Shown here: positions 44,147 to 52,679 of the stretch, piece by piece
How positions within the stretch are numbered: the first letter of the stretch is position 1
Layout: each line of letters opens with the position of its first letter
Origin: Clostridia bacterium
GTDB taxonomy: Bacteria > Bacillota > Clostridia > Oscillospirales > SIG627
Assembly: GCA_017520825.1 (NCBI GenBank)
Contig: JAFXEX010000014.1
Span: 1 to 64,000 of the forward strand
Length of the DNA: 64,000 nt
Direction: 5' to 3'
Position numbers and translations under genes: made by a program
Notes under the pieces: model-generated
The model's database searches: none
Told to the model about the DNA's origin: nothing
What the model saw: only the letters and a program-made list of their open reading frames with translations

Positions 44147-45316
44147 ATGTATATAACTAAAAACGGCGTCAAGACCGACAAAGCCATAGTTCTTGACGAT
44201 ATGATACTCACAAAGGATATGCCCACCACTGCAGGCTCCAGAATGCTTGAGGGCTACAACAGCCTTTTTAACGCAACCGTTGTGGACAAGCTCACCGATG
44301 CAGGCTACGAAATAGCAGGCAAGGCAAACGTGGGCGAGTTCGCAATTGACGTTATGGGCGAGACCTCTCACTTCGGCGCAGTAAAGGACGACGAGGGCAA
44401 CCTTTCTCTCGGCTCTGCCGAAATTCTTAAAAAAGAAAAGGTAAAGGCTGCAATTCAGCTTGACGTAAACGGCGCACCCCGTCGTGCTTCAGCCGTGAGC
44501 AGACTTGTTTTCGTTAAGCCCACCTACGGAACGGTTTCGAGATACGGAACGGTCCCCGTTGCTTGCTCGGGCGAGACGGTAGGCGTTATGGCAAAGAGCG
44601 CCAACGATTGCCTTGAGGTGCTTGAAGTTATTTCCGGCTACGATGCAAAGGACGGCACCAGTCTCCCTGCAGATATGATAGAAGAGGCAGGGGAGATAAA
44701 GAGAGTAGCCGTAGTAACTGCCTTCGACGGCAGTATCGACGACGGCGTTAAGGCAGATATAGACGCTTTTGTAAAGACACTTGAAGCCAAGGGCGTTGCA
44801 GTTGAAAAAATTGACGGCGCAGGGCTCCTTGCATCAAAAACGGCTTGGAACATTCTTATGTCTGCCGAGCTTTGTAACAACGTTTCACGCTACGACGGAG
44901 TTAAGTACGGATACAGAACCTCCGATTATACAACCATTGACGAGCTTTATACCAATAGCCGTACCGAAGCCTTCGGTGACCTTTTAAAGACGGCAATTCT
45001 TTACGGCTCGGAAACCCTTTCGGACGAAAATTATATGAAGGTGTACGACAAGGCTCTGCGTGTGCGCCGTGTTACAGTTGATTATTTCGATTCGCTTTTT
45101 GAAAATTACGATGCAGTTCTTATGCCTGCAACCTCTAAAAAGGCGTATGGCGAGGCAGACGTAAAGGATATGGCATACGAGGAAAACCTCTACACTGCAC
45201 CTGCAAGCATCACGGGACTTCCCGCCGTTGTGGCAGAGGGCGTTCAGCTTGTGGGCAAGGTGTTCTCGGAAAAGGCTCTTCTGGAGCTTGTAAAGCTGTG
45301 CAAGGAGGGTGAATAA
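44147..45316 (+). CDS. gatA: GatA-like subunit with apparently lost amidase active site
   Basis: 389 residues against about 480 for a normal GatA. It aligns to GatA from the AIKDN region on: AIVLDDMI puts Leu16 where the catalytic Lys should be, with further landmarks TTAGSRMLEGY, ATVVDKLTDAGYEIAGKANVGEFA, FVKPTYGTVSRYGTVPVACS, SRYDGVKYGYR and SRTEAFGDLLKTAI. The Gly/Ser-rich amidase signature (normally GGSSGGSA ... GSDTGGSIRQPA) is replaced by NLSLGSAEI ... QLDVNGAPRRASA, with Ala110 at the nucleophile Ser position. About 60 N-terminal residues are also missing. The frame is intact and codon use is normal, so it is not a simple pseudogene. It is likely a structural GatA lacking glutaminase activity. 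Confidence 0.82.
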   Translation: MYITKNGVKTDKAIVLDDMILTKDMPTTAGSRMLEGYNSLFNATVVDKLTDAGYEIAGKANVGEFAIDVMGETSHFGAVKDDEGNLSLGSAEILKKEKVKAAIQLDVNGAPRRASAVSRLVFVKPTYGTVSRYGTVPVACSGETVGVMAKSANDCLEVLEVISGYDAKDGTSLPADMIEEAGEIKRVAVVTAFDGSIDDGVKADIDAFVKTLEAKGVAVEKIDGAGLLASKTAWNILMSAELCNNVSRYDGVKYGYRTSDYTTIDELYTNSRTEAFGDLLKTAILYGSETLSDENYMKVYDKALRVRRVTVDYFDSLFENYDAVLMPATSKKAYGEADVKDMAYEENLYTAPASITGLPAVVAEGVQLVGKVFSEKALLELVKLCKEGE

Positions 45317-45317
45317 G

Positions 45318-46754
45318 ATGAAATACGAAACAGTCATCGGTCTTGAGGTTCATATTGAGCTTGCAACCGAATCAAAAATATTCTGCTCCTGCTCGGCAAA
45401 GTTCGGTGGAGAGCAGAACGACCACGTTTGTCCTGCTTGTGCAGGTATGCCCGGTATGCTTCCCATAGTAAACAAGAGGGTAGTGGATTTGGGTATGACG
45501 GCAGGTATGATGCTCAACTGTCACATCAACCGTACAACCACCTTCGATAAGAAGAGCTACTATTACCCCGACCTTCCCAACGCATATCAGACCACACAGT
45601 GGTTTGCCCCCGTTGCAGTTAACGGAACGGTGGAAATTGAAACCTCAAAGGGTAAGAAGAACGTGAGAATCAAGCAGATTCATATGGAGGAGGACGCAGG
45701 TAAGCTGGTGCACGACGATTGGACCAACACCACTCTCGTTGACTTCAACAGAACAAGCGTTCCCCTTATTGAAATAGTAAGCCAGCCCGACCTGTCGAGC
45801 GCAGAGGAGGTTGTGGCGTATCTCGAAAGACTTCGTTCGCTCCTTCGCTTTGCAAAGGTTTCCGACTGCCGTATGGAGCAGGGCTCAATGAGATGCGACG
45901 TAAACCTCTCCGTCAGACCCGAGGGCAGTGACAAGCTGGGTATCAGAACCGAAATGAAGAATATGAACTCCATTTCTGCTATTACCAGAGCTATTGAATA
46001 TGAGGTAGCACGTCATATAGACGCTATTGAAAACGGCACAGAGGAGCTTGTTCAGGAAACACGCCGTTGGGACGACGTGAAGGGCAAGAGCTACGCTATG
46101 AGAAACAAGGAAACTGCCGGTGACTACCGTTATTTCCCCGACCCCAACGTAATGCCCGTGGTAATTGACGACGAGTGGTACGACGGCATCAAGGCAACCC
46201 TTCCCGAATTCCCCGAGGTTAAGCGTGCAAGATATATCGACCAGCTCGGTCTTGGCGAATACGATGCCGACCAGCTTGTGGAAAGCCGTGCCTTCTGCGA
46301 TTGCTTTGAAGAGGCGTATGCCGTTTGCGGTAACGCAAAGGAGGTAGCAAACTACCTTATTTCCGACTGTATGAACCTTCTCAACAAGAAGCAGATGACG
46401 GTGGATATGCTTACTCTTGAGGGCAAGTCGTTAGGAGAGCTTATCAACCTTGTAACAGAGGGTAAGGTAAGCCGTCCCAATGCTAAGAAAATCCTTGCCG
46501 TGATGTTTGAAAATGACATCAACCCTGCAGAATATGCAGAAAAGGAAGGCTTCATCGTATCCAACGATACCGGCAAGATAGAAAAGGTAATTGCTGAAGC
46601 CATTGCCTCCGATCCCAAGGCAGTTGCCGACTTCAAGGGTGGTAAGGAAAAGGCTCTTATGGCGCTTTTCGGTAAGTGTATGAAGGAGCTGAAGGGCAAC
46701 TGTGACCCTCAGACTCTCCGTGAAATGCTTATCGACGCGGTGAATAAGCAGTGA
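45318..46754 (+). CDS. gatB: Asp-tRNA(Asn)/Glu-tRNA(Gln) amidotransferase subunit B
   Basis: 478 residues from the ATG at 45318 (MKYETVIGLEVHIELATESKIFCSC), after AAGGAGGG; the GTG at 45309 falls inside that site. The cradle domain has GLEVHIEL and the zinc-type cysteines CSCSAKFGGEQNDHVCPACAGMPGMLP. The core GatB signature is visible around YYYPDLPNAYQTTQ, MEEDAGKL, DFNRTSVPLIEIVS and MRCDVNLSVRP. The C-terminal YqeY-like helical domain ends with LMALFGKCMKELKG. It phosphorylates the misacylated Asp (or Glu) and accepts ammonia. GatB looks complete, in contrast to GatA. The last bases overlap the asparaginase-like gene. Confidence 0.96.
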   Translation: MKYETVIGLEVHIELATESKIFCSCSAKFGGEQNDHVCPACAGMPGMLPIVNKRVVDLGMTAGMMLNCHINRTTTFDKKSYYYPDLPNAYQTTQWFAPVAVNGTVEIETSKGKKNVRIKQIHMEEDAGKLVHDDWTNTTLVDFNRTSVPLIEIVSQPDLSSAEEVVAYLERLRSLLRFAKVSDCRMEQGSMRCDVNLSVRPEGSDKLGIRTEMKNMNSISAITRAIEYEVARHIDAIENGTEELVQETRRWDDVKGKSYAMRNKETAGDYRYFPDPNVMPVVIDDEWYDGIKATLPEFPEVKRARYIDQLGLGEYDADQLVESRAFCDCFEEAYAVCGNAKEVANYLISDCMNLLNKKQMTVDMLTLEGKSLGELINLVTEGKVSRPNAKKILAVMFENDINPAEYAEKEGFIVSNDTGKIEKVIAEAIASDPKAVADFKGGKEKALMALFGKCMKELKGNCDPQTLREMLIDAVNKQ

Positions 46755-47737
46755 AAAAAATTCTGATTATATCAACGGGTGGAACTATCTGCTCCCGTCT
46801 TATTGACGGGTGCAGAAGACTTGCCCCCCACGTGTCAGAAGCCACCGTAATTACAAATTTTTATAAGAATGAAAAATATGTCTCTCTTTCGGGAGACATA
46901 TTTGAAAATTCGGGCTTTTCTGTGAGGACTTTAAGTGAAAATATGACCTTTTCCGTTCTGGAGAGGCTTATTTCCCACCTAAAGAGCTTTGACCTGTCAC
47001 GCTTTGCAGGAGTCGTAATTCTGCACGGCACGGACACGCTGGCGTATACGGCGTCACTTCTGGCAATGATGTTTTCCAACACTCCCGTGCCCATTATGCT
47101 TGTGTCGGGTGACGCTCCACCCGATATGGAGGAGAGCAACGCCAACGTGAATTTTTACACTGCCGTTGACCTCATCTTTGAGGGTATAGCTCCCAACGTC
47201 TACGTACCCTACAGAAACGCCGACGGAGAGGTGAGATTGCATCTTGGCTCGGTTATTATGCAGTCACCAAGCTTCTCGTCGGATTTTCACAGTGGTAAGT
47301 ATTTTGACGACCTCGTGGCAGTGAGTGAAGGTCGAAAGCCCTTGCCCTTTGAGGTAAAGAGGCTTGACCCGTCGGTGCTTATGCTACATCCCTTCGTCAA
47401 TCTTGACTATTCAAGAATTGACCTGGACGGTGTTACTGCAGTGGCACACGGAAGCTATCATTCGGGCACCTTTTGTACCGAGGGTGACAAATATTCTATC
47501 CTCACCTTAGCCGAGAATTGCCGACGTCACGACGTACCTCTTTTCGTTGCGCCCTGTAAGCTGGGCGACCGACAGTACGAATCGGTGTATTCGGCTCTGT
47601 CAAAGAGCGACTTAATACCCGTTTCAATGACGCTTGAAACCCTTTATATGAAGCTTACCCTTGCCCTCTCGGCAGGCTTACACGGAGAGGCAATAAGGGA
47701 TTTTGTAATGACGGAATATAATAGCGAGATTATATAA
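46751..47737 (+). CDS. Asparaginase-like protein coupled to gatB
   Basis: 328 residues, GTG start at 46751 overlapping the gatB stop (GTGA), with no good ribosome site of its own, so it is translated by coupling. Type I/II L-asparaginase fold: ISTGGTICS with Thr12 (nucleophile position) and LHGTDTLAYTASLLAMMF with Thr94-Asp95 (second Thr and Asp). PVPIMLVSGDAPPDMEESNA follows. The usual catalytic Lys motif after the NR strand could not be placed with confidence. No signal peptide. It hydrolyses Asn or Gln, or, like archaeal GatD, releases ammonia for a GatB/GatE-type subunit. Position favours a link to the amidotransferase; a separate catabolic asparaginase is the alternative. Confidence 0.82.
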   Translation: MKKILIISTGGTICSRLIDGCRRLAPHVSEATVITNFYKNEKYVSLSGDIFENSGFSVRTLSENMTFSVLERLISHLKSFDLSRFAGVVILHGTDTLAYTASLLAMMFSNTPVPIMLVSGDAPPDMEESNANVNFYTAVDLIFEGIAPNVYVPYRNADGEVRLHLGSVIMQSPSFSSDFHSGKYFDDLVAVSEGRKPLPFEVKRLDPSVLMLHPFVNLDYSRIDLDGVTAVAHGSYHSGTFCTEGDKYSILTLAENCRRHDVPLFVAPCKLGDRQYESVYSALSKSDLIPVSMTLETLYMKLTLALSAGLHGEAIRDFVMTEYNSEII

Positions 47738-47741
47738 AACA

Positions 47742-47773
47742 AAAAAGATTTGCCAAAAAAGCAAATCTTTTTT
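47742..47773 (+). terminator. Terminator of the aspS-gatCAB-asparaginase operon
   Basis: AAAAGATTTGC / GCAAATCTTTT with a CAAAAAA-type loop, then T-rich. Confidence 0.85.
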
Positions 47774-47806
47774 ATTTATATCCTACGAATTTGTTGACGT
47801 CTGCTT

Positions 47807-48118
47807 TTAAGCGTTGGAAATTGTTTTGATAACGATTGCTCCCATTAAAATACAAATAATCAATCCGTAAATAATATCAACGGCAACTCTGTCCCAGCCT
47901 ACGATGATATGCCATAAACATTCGCAGATTATAATGCCAACACTGCAAATCCCTATTAGCGCCCATTTCATTTTAGGCTTCCGACACATATTTTGAAGGA
48001 TTATTTGAACAATAATTCCAACAATTAAAAAGGTATATACAAGTACAGTCAGGATTGGATTAGACAAATCCCAAAAGGCTGAAAAAAAGCCCATCTCACA
48101 TAGCTCGGCAAATCCCAT
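47807..48118 (-). CDS. Small membrane protein
   Basis: 103 residues from the ATG at 48118 (MGFAELCEMG), after AAAGGAG. Three hydrophobic segments (PILTVLVYTFLIVGIIVQII; WALIGICSVGIIICECLWHII; AVDIIYGLIICILMGAIVI) indicate a polytopic inner-membrane protein. No family recognised. It lies 20 bp after the histidine phosphatase gene and is probably the last gene of the AraC-phosphatase operon. Confidence 0.72.
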   Translation of the reverse strand: MGFAELCEMGFFSAFWDLSNPILTVLVYTFLIVGIIVQIILQNMCRKPKMKWALIGICSVGIIICECLWHIIVGWDRVAVDIIYGLIICILMGAIVIKTISNA

Positions 48119-48138
48119 ACAATCTCCTTTGTGCAAAA

Positions 48139-48843
48139 TTAAACTTCAACGTCGTTGTCGTGCGTCATATCAAGTCCCTCGGCAAAAAGGTGGGACATAT
48201 CAGAAAAGCAACGGCACTTTGGCGCAGTAAAGCCGTCCGGGTTGTTTTTGAATTCAATTACCGTTACTCCCGAGTGGGTCATCTGAAAGCCGGACCACAT
48301 AAGATGCACGGGAATATGTAACAGATAGGATAAAAGCAGTCTGCCCATTACGGTGTGACAGAAAAGTGCCACCTTTTCCTCGTTGGGTTGAAGGATTTTG
48401 TAGATGCCGTCCTCTTCTCTGTAGCCCAGCCGTTCAAGGAAGTCTCTGCCGTTTTCCTCTATAAATTTATACGCCTTATCCATTTCGGACTGTGAAAAGC
48501 CGTCGCACTCAAAGGCACGGTCAAAGTCAAGGGCAATATTTCCGTTTCTTCGGTAATAGGTGTTTTGTATTACCGACACCGATTTTTTCTCTCCGTCAGG
48601 GAAGGGCGTGAGACGCTCCCCCTTTATTTCGTGGGACCAATCTTCAATATTTATATCAAGACCCAACAGCCTTGCCGTTGGCTCTGCCGTTTCTTTTGCT
48701 CTGCCCATGGGTGAGGAAAAAATGCGGTCAATTCCCGACACTGAAAGTCTCTTGCCCACTGCCTCTGCCTGCAAACGACCTCTGGGCGTCAGACAGTCTG
48801 CCTTGTAGTCGGGATCTCCGTGACGAACTATATATAATAGCAT
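48139..48843 (-). CDS. Histidine phosphatase family protein
   Basis: 234 residues from the ATG at 48843 (MLLYIVRHGDPDYKAD); CGAGGTGG precedes it. The RHG phosphohistidine motif (IVRHGDPD), the FSSPMGRAKETA segment and the second catalytic His in ALFCHTVMGRLL define the branch-1 phosphoglycerate-mutase-like fold. It likely acts on a small phosphate ester. It follows the AraC regulator by 17 bp. Confidence 0.9.
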   Translation of the reverse strand: MLLYIVRHGDPDYKADCLTPRGRLQAEAVGKRLSVSGIDRIFSSPMGRAKETAEPTARLLGLDINIEDWSHEIKGERLTPFPDGEKKSVSVIQNTYYRRNGNIALDFDRAFECDGFSQSEMDKAYKFIEENGRDFLERLGYREEDGIYKILQPNEEKVALFCHTVMGRLLLSYLLHIPVHLMWSGFQMTHSGVTVIEFKNNPDGFTAPKCRCFSDMSHLFAEGLDMTHDNDVEV

Positions 48844-48860
48844 AAAACCACCTCGATGCA

Positions 48861-49682
48861 TTATAGCATATTTTCAAAAAAGTGTAAAGGTTTAACAGCG
48901 TTTTTTTGCTTATCCCGATAAGCCTCGGGAGATTCGCCAACCGATTTTTTAAAGGTGTAAAGAAAGCCCGACAGAGAGCCGAAGCCTGATTCAAAGCACG
49001 CCTCGGTAACGGTCTTTCCGTTTTCCAGAAGCATTTTGGCACAGTTGATTTTACATCGGTTGAGATAGGAAACGTAGGTTTCACCCACGGTCTTTTTAAA
49101 GAGGTTACCGAAATACGCTGTGCTGAGTCCTACCTCCTTCGCCGTTCTTTCAAGGGACGGCGCTTCTCTGAAATAGGTCTCTACGAAGAGCATTGCCCGA
49201 TTTATGGGGGTACGGCTTTCAGCTCTTTCTGCCTTTGGAAGCAAATATTCCATAAGATATTCAAAAAGGGGCATAACCTTTTTTCTGTCCTCGCCCTCTT
49301 CGGCAATTACCGACATTATTCTGTCAATCCTGTCAACCTCACCGTCACTTAACTGAATGAAAATATTTTTTGCCGAAAAAAGCGCTTCAAGAGTCTCCTT
49401 TGACACCATCGTATCGTCAAAGGACAGATTCCATACTGTGTTTTCCTCGCTTATTTCAACGCTGTGGAAATCCGACGGGGTGAGAAGATAGAAGCTTCCA
49501 CGCTTCATTTCATATTCCACTCCGTTGAGCCTTTGCCTTCCTACGCCGTCAAGTAATAGCTCTACCTCAAAATAATCGTGGGAATGAAGGGCAAAGGTGC
49601 GCGCCCTTTTCTTTCTTAAATAAAAATGCTCTCTGTCACCGAAATATTTTGCCGACGAAAGCTTTTGATATTCCTTTGGCAA
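48861..49682 (-). CDS. AraC family transcriptional regulator, TTG start
   Basis: 273 residues from the TTG at 49682 (read as Met, then PKEYQKLSSAKYF). AAAGGGGGTG lies 6 bases before it. A promoter (TTGATA/TAAAAT, 49731-49703) places the -10 so close to the alternative ATG at 49712 that this ATG is not transcribed. N-terminal cupin (FALHSHDYFEVELLLDGVGRQ) and C-terminal double HTH (SLERTAKEVGLSTAYFGNLFKKTVG and TVTEACFESGFGSLSGFLYTFKKSVGESPEAYR). It is first in a minus-strand operon with the phosphatase and the small membrane protein. Confidence 0.88.
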   Translation of the reverse strand: MPKEYQKLSSAKYFGDREHFYLRKKRARTFALHSHDYFEVELLLDGVGRQRLNGVEYEMKRGSFYLLTPSDFHSVEISEENTVWNLSFDDTMVSKETLEALFSAKNIFIQLSDGEVDRIDRIMSVIAEEGEDRKKVMPLFEYLMEYLLPKAERAESRTPINRAMLFVETYFREAPSLERTAKEVGLSTAYFGNLFKKTVGETYVSYLNRCKINCAKMLLENGKTVTEACFESGFGSLSGFLYTFKKSVGESPEAYRDKQKNAVKPLHFFENML

Positions 49683-49702
49683 GACTATCACCCCCTTTTT
49701 GC

Positions 49703-49731
49703 ATTTTAACATAATTTTTAAATATTATCAA
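49703..49731 (-). promoter_or_regulatory. Promoter of the AraC/phosphatase operon
   Basis: Minus strand TTGATA (49731-49726), 17-bp spacer, TAAAAT (49708-49703). The short leader (about 14 nt) runs directly into the AAAGGGGGTG site and a TTG start. Confidence 0.65.
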
Positions 49732-49772
49732 TAAAAATCTTTAAATATTGTGGATATATATAAAAATATTCG

Positions 49773-49801
49773 TTGAGAAAAGAATATCCGTGTTTTATAA
49801 T
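49773..49801 (+). promoter_or_regulatory. Promoter of fsa
   Basis: TTGAGA (49773-49778), 17-bp spacer, TATAAT (49796-49801). Confidence 0.75.
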
Positions 49802-49846
49802 TACCTAAAAAGCAAACAATAACTTTTGAGATAAAGGAGAAATATT

Positions 49847-50482
49847 ATGAAATTGTTTATTGACACAGCCAACGTTGAAGAAATAAGAGCAGCTGCAGAG
49901 CTTGGCGTAATCTGTGGAGTTACCACAAATCCCTCGCTTATTGCAAAAGAGGGAAGAGACCTTAACGACGTTATAAGGGAAGTAGCAGACATCGTAGACG
50001 GTCCTATCAGCGCCGAGGTGCTTTCTCTTGAAGCAGATAAAATGGTTGAGGAAGCAAAGGTGCTTTCTGCTATTAACCCTAATATAGTAATAAAGATACC
50101 CGTTTGCGCAGAGGGCTTGAAGGCAGTAGCAAGACTTAAAAAGCTTGGCATCAGAACCAACGTAACCCTTATCTTCTCGTCGGCGCAGGCGCTTCTTGCA
50201 GCAAGAGCAGGCGCGTCCTACGTAAGTCCCTTCGTGGGTAGACTTGACGACATTTCAAGTGAGGGTGAAAAGCTCATAACCGAAATTGCCGACATTTTTG
50301 AAATACATTCAATTGAAACCGAAATAATCGCTGCAAGCATTCGTGGACCTCAGGACGTAGTACGCTCTGCCGAGGCAGGCGCTCATATCGCCACAATTCC
50401 CTATAAGGTTATATGCCAGATGATTAAGCATCCTTTAACGGATATAGGAATACAGAAATTCGTTGAGGATTCAAAAAAGTAG
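49847..50482 (+). CDS. fsa: Fructose-6-phosphate aldolase / transaldolase-like protein
   Basis: 211 residues, the small decameric FSA/TalC-type transaldolase length. [41 protein letters not shown] (Schiff-base Lys in KIP), [31 protein letters not shown] and [24 protein letters not shown] are all present. It cleaves fructose-6-phosphate to glyceraldehyde-3-phosphate and dihydroxyacetone, or acts as a transaldolase; sequence alone does not separate the two. AAGGAG precedes the ATG. Confidence 0.94.
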   Translation: MKLFIDTANVEEIRAAAELGVICGVTTNPSLIAKEGRDLNDVIREVADIVDGPISAEVLSLEADKMVEEAKVLSAINPNIVIKIPVCAEGLKAVARLKKLGIRTNVTLIFSSAQALLAARAGASYVSPFVGRLDDISSEGEKLITEIADIFEIHSIETEIIAASIRGPQDVVRSAEAGAHIATIPYKVICQMIKHPLTDIGIQKFVEDSKK

Positions 50483-50512
50483 GGTCATATTAAATACGTT
50501 ATCTATATGATG

Positions 50513-50553
50513 TAAAAAGGACGAAGAATTGTAAAAATTCCTCGTCCTTTTTC
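50513..50553 (+). terminator. Terminator of fsa
   Basis: AAAAGGACGAAGAATT / AATTCCTCGTCCTTTTT with a GTAAA loop, one internal mismatch, then T-rich. Confidence 0.85.
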
Positions 50554-50583
50554 TTGTCAAGCATTGCTTTTGTGTCAATATAA

Positions 50584-50670
50584 GCTTTTATTAGCGATAT
50601 ATTTGCTTTCGCAAATCCCCCAAGGGATTTATATCGTTGCGTTGTGCTTTAAAAGGCACAACGCTATTTT
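50584..50670. repeat. Nested palindromes between fsa and recG
   Basis: GCGATATA...TATATCG-like outer arms enclose TTTGC/GCAAA and CCC/GGG mini-hairpins (about 50594-50638), followed by GCGTTGTGC (50639-50647) / GCACAACGC (50656-50664) and TATTTTT. The last hairpin covers the recG stop codon. The style is like the hairpin array near the tRNA gene. Confidence 0.5.
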
Positions 50671-52679
50671 TCTTCGTCTAAAAACCTCTTTGCCGAGGCA
50701 GAAGCCTTTTGGAAGAGTGAAATATCCCTCGTGGTAGATGCCAGAGGGAGCTGAAGCTCTCCGTGCTGACGCTCTCCGAAAAAGTCACCCGGACCTCTCT
50801 GCTCAAGGTCGTACTCGGCAATTTTAAAGCCGTCGGAGCATTTGGTCATAAATTCAAGCCGTCCAAGAGCCTCGTGACTCTTTGAGGAGGTTATGAAGAT
50901 ACACCAGGACTTGTCCTTGCCTCTTCCGATTCTACCTCTTAACTGATGGAGCTGGGCAAGACCGAAGCGATCTGCGTTCTCTATTGCCATAACCGTAGCG
51001 TTGGGAACGTTTACGCCTACCTCGACTACGGTGGTGGACACGAGTATTTGCACCTCGCCCTTGGCAAAGGCATCCATTACTTCGTTTTTGTCGTTGGCCT
51101 TCATTTTGCCGTGAAGAAGTCCCACGGAATACTTTTCAAAGCGCTTTTTCAGGCTTTCAGCCATTTCGGTTGCCGAGGTAAGCGCGCCCTTGCCCGACAC
51201 CTCGCGCTCAAGCGCCTCCTCCTCGCTTTCCTCCACCAGAGGACAAATGATATACGCCTGATGTCCTGCCCGTATTTCGTCCTCGATAAAGCCGTACATA
51301 CGCTCTCTCTTGGACGGGGGAATGAGCAGGGTGGAAATCTCTTGCCTGCCGGGTGGAAGCTCGTCGAGAATTGACACGTCAAGTCCTGCGTATAGGAACA
51401 TTGCAAGGGTGCGTGGTATGGGGGTTGCCGACATTACCAGATTATTTCGCACAGTGGCACGGCTCAGAAGCTTTTCCCTCTGATTTACGCCGAAGCGATG
51501 CTGCTCGTCGGTTACCACGAGAGTAAGATTGCAGGGAACTGTTTCTTCTTCAAAGAGAGCGTGAGTGCCTACCAGCACCAATGGGTCGGGTGAGATAAGT
51601 CTCTCACGGATTTTACGCCTTTCCTTTGCAGTTGTAGAGCCCGTGAGAAGAAGCACCTCGATGTCAAGCCCACCAAAAAGCGAGCTGAGGGTTTCGTAAT
51701 GCTGGCAGGCAAGTATTTCGGTGGGCGCCATTATATAGGCTTTCCCTCCGTTTTTTACGGCTATATAAATTGCCCCTGCAGCAACTGCCGTCTTACCCGA
51801 GCCAACGTCTCCCTGCAGTAGTCGGCGCATTGCTCTGTGTGGCTGAAGGGTTGAGGTCAGGTCGTTCTCAATTTCTGCAAGCGCCCTTTTCTGCGCCGAG
51901 GTGAGAGGGAAGGGCAGAGCCTTGATAAAGGGCGTTGTATCAACCTTGTTCATAGAGGGCACGATGTCGGTGTCCTCACGGCGCCTCAGCCTTTCTGCGT
52001 TGAGTGAAAACTCAAACAGCTCGTCAAAGACAAGTCTTTCCTTTGCCTTTTCAAGTAGCACCTTGTCGGTGGGGCAGTGAATTTCAAAAATCGCATTGCC
52101 CAGAGGCATCAGGAGATGCTCCCGTCTTACCGATTCGGGCAGAGTGTCTTCAATATCCGATGGGAGAATTGAGGAAAGAAGCATCTTGATAAGCTTTGCT
52201 ATCTTCCCCGACGAAAGAGCTCCCATGGTGGGGTATACCGAGATAGTGTCGGCAGCTACGGCGTCAATGGGCTCGTAGGCAGGGGAGAACATAAAATAAC
52301 CACCGTTTCCCTTGGTCAGTCTGCCGTAGAAACGGTAATCGCTTCCTACGTGGAAGGCGTTGGCAAGATAGGTCTGATTGAAAAATGCTATATGTACGGC
52401 AGGGGAGTTTTCTCTCTGCCTTGCCGAAAAACGCACTATTCTCTTACCCGTGGGCGTATAGGCTACACGGGGAGCCGTGGTCACCCTCATAACAAGCGCC
52501 ACCTTGCAGTCAAGGGGAGCGTCGTCAATAAGGTATCTCGGCGTTCTGTCCTCGTAGGTTCTGGGGTATACGCGCAGCAAATCAAGGCAGGTATTAATAC
52601 CTGCCTTAGTTAACGCTTCTGCTGTTTTTGCTCCCACGCCCTTGATTGAGGACACGGGCATTTCGTTAAGGTTTATCAT
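50664..52679 (-). CDS. recG: ATP-dependent DNA helicase RecG
   Basis: 671 residues, normal length. N-terminal wedge/OB domain (IKGVGAKTAEALTKAGINTCLDLLRVYPRTYEDR). Helicase motifs: LLQGDVGSGKTAVAAG (I), APTEILA (Ia), GTHALFEE (Ic), VVTDEQHRFGV (II, DEQH), MSATPIPRTLAM (III), VEVGVNVPNATVMAIENADRFGLAQLHQLRGRIGRG (V-VI). The C-terminal GPGDFFGERQHG and LPLA motifs are RecG-specific. It reverses stalled replication forks. The start shares ATGA with the upstream lipoprotein gene stop. Confidence 0.97.
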   Translation of the reverse strand: MINLNEMPVSSIKGVGAKTAEALTKAGINTCLDLLRVYPRTYEDRTPRYLIDDAPLDCKVALVMRVTTAPRVAYTPTGKRIVRFSARQRENSPAVHIAFFNQTYLANAFHVGSDYRFYGRLTKGNGGYFMFSPAYEPIDAVAADTISVYPTMGALSSGKIAKLIKMLLSSILPSDIEDTLPESVRREHLLMPLGNAIFEIHCPTDKVLLEKAKERLVFDELFEFSLNAERLRRREDTDIVPSMNKVDTTPFIKALPFPLTSAQKRALAEIENDLTSTLQPHRAMRRLLQGDVGSGKTAVAAGAIYIAVKNGGKAYIMAPTEILACQHYETLSSLFGGLDIEVLLLTGSTTAKERRKIRERLISPDPLVLVGTHALFEEETVPCNLTLVVTDEQHRFGVNQREKLLSRATVRNNLVMSATPIPRTLAMFLYAGLDVSILDELPPGRQEISTLLIPPSKRERMYGFIEDEIRAGHQAYIICPLVEESEEEALEREVSGKGALTSATEMAESLKKRFEKYSVGLLHGKMKANDKNEVMDAFAKGEVQILVSTTVVEVGVNVPNATVMAIENADRFGLAQLHQLRGRIGRGKDKSWCIFITSSKSHEALGRLEFMTKCSDGFKIAEYDLEQRGPGDFFGERQHGELQLPLASTTRDISLFQKASASAKRFLDEEK

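Noticed and set aside
44147..45316. gatA as a frameshifted pseudogene
   Set aside because: The frame is continuous, conserved GatA blocks occur on both sides of the altered region, codon use is normal and the operon spacing is intact. This points to a functional but altered protein.
47806..49731. Toxin-antitoxin or defence island between the asparaginase and fsa
   Set aside because: The three genes are an AraC regulator, a histidine phosphatase and a small three-span membrane protein; nothing links them to toxicity or defence.
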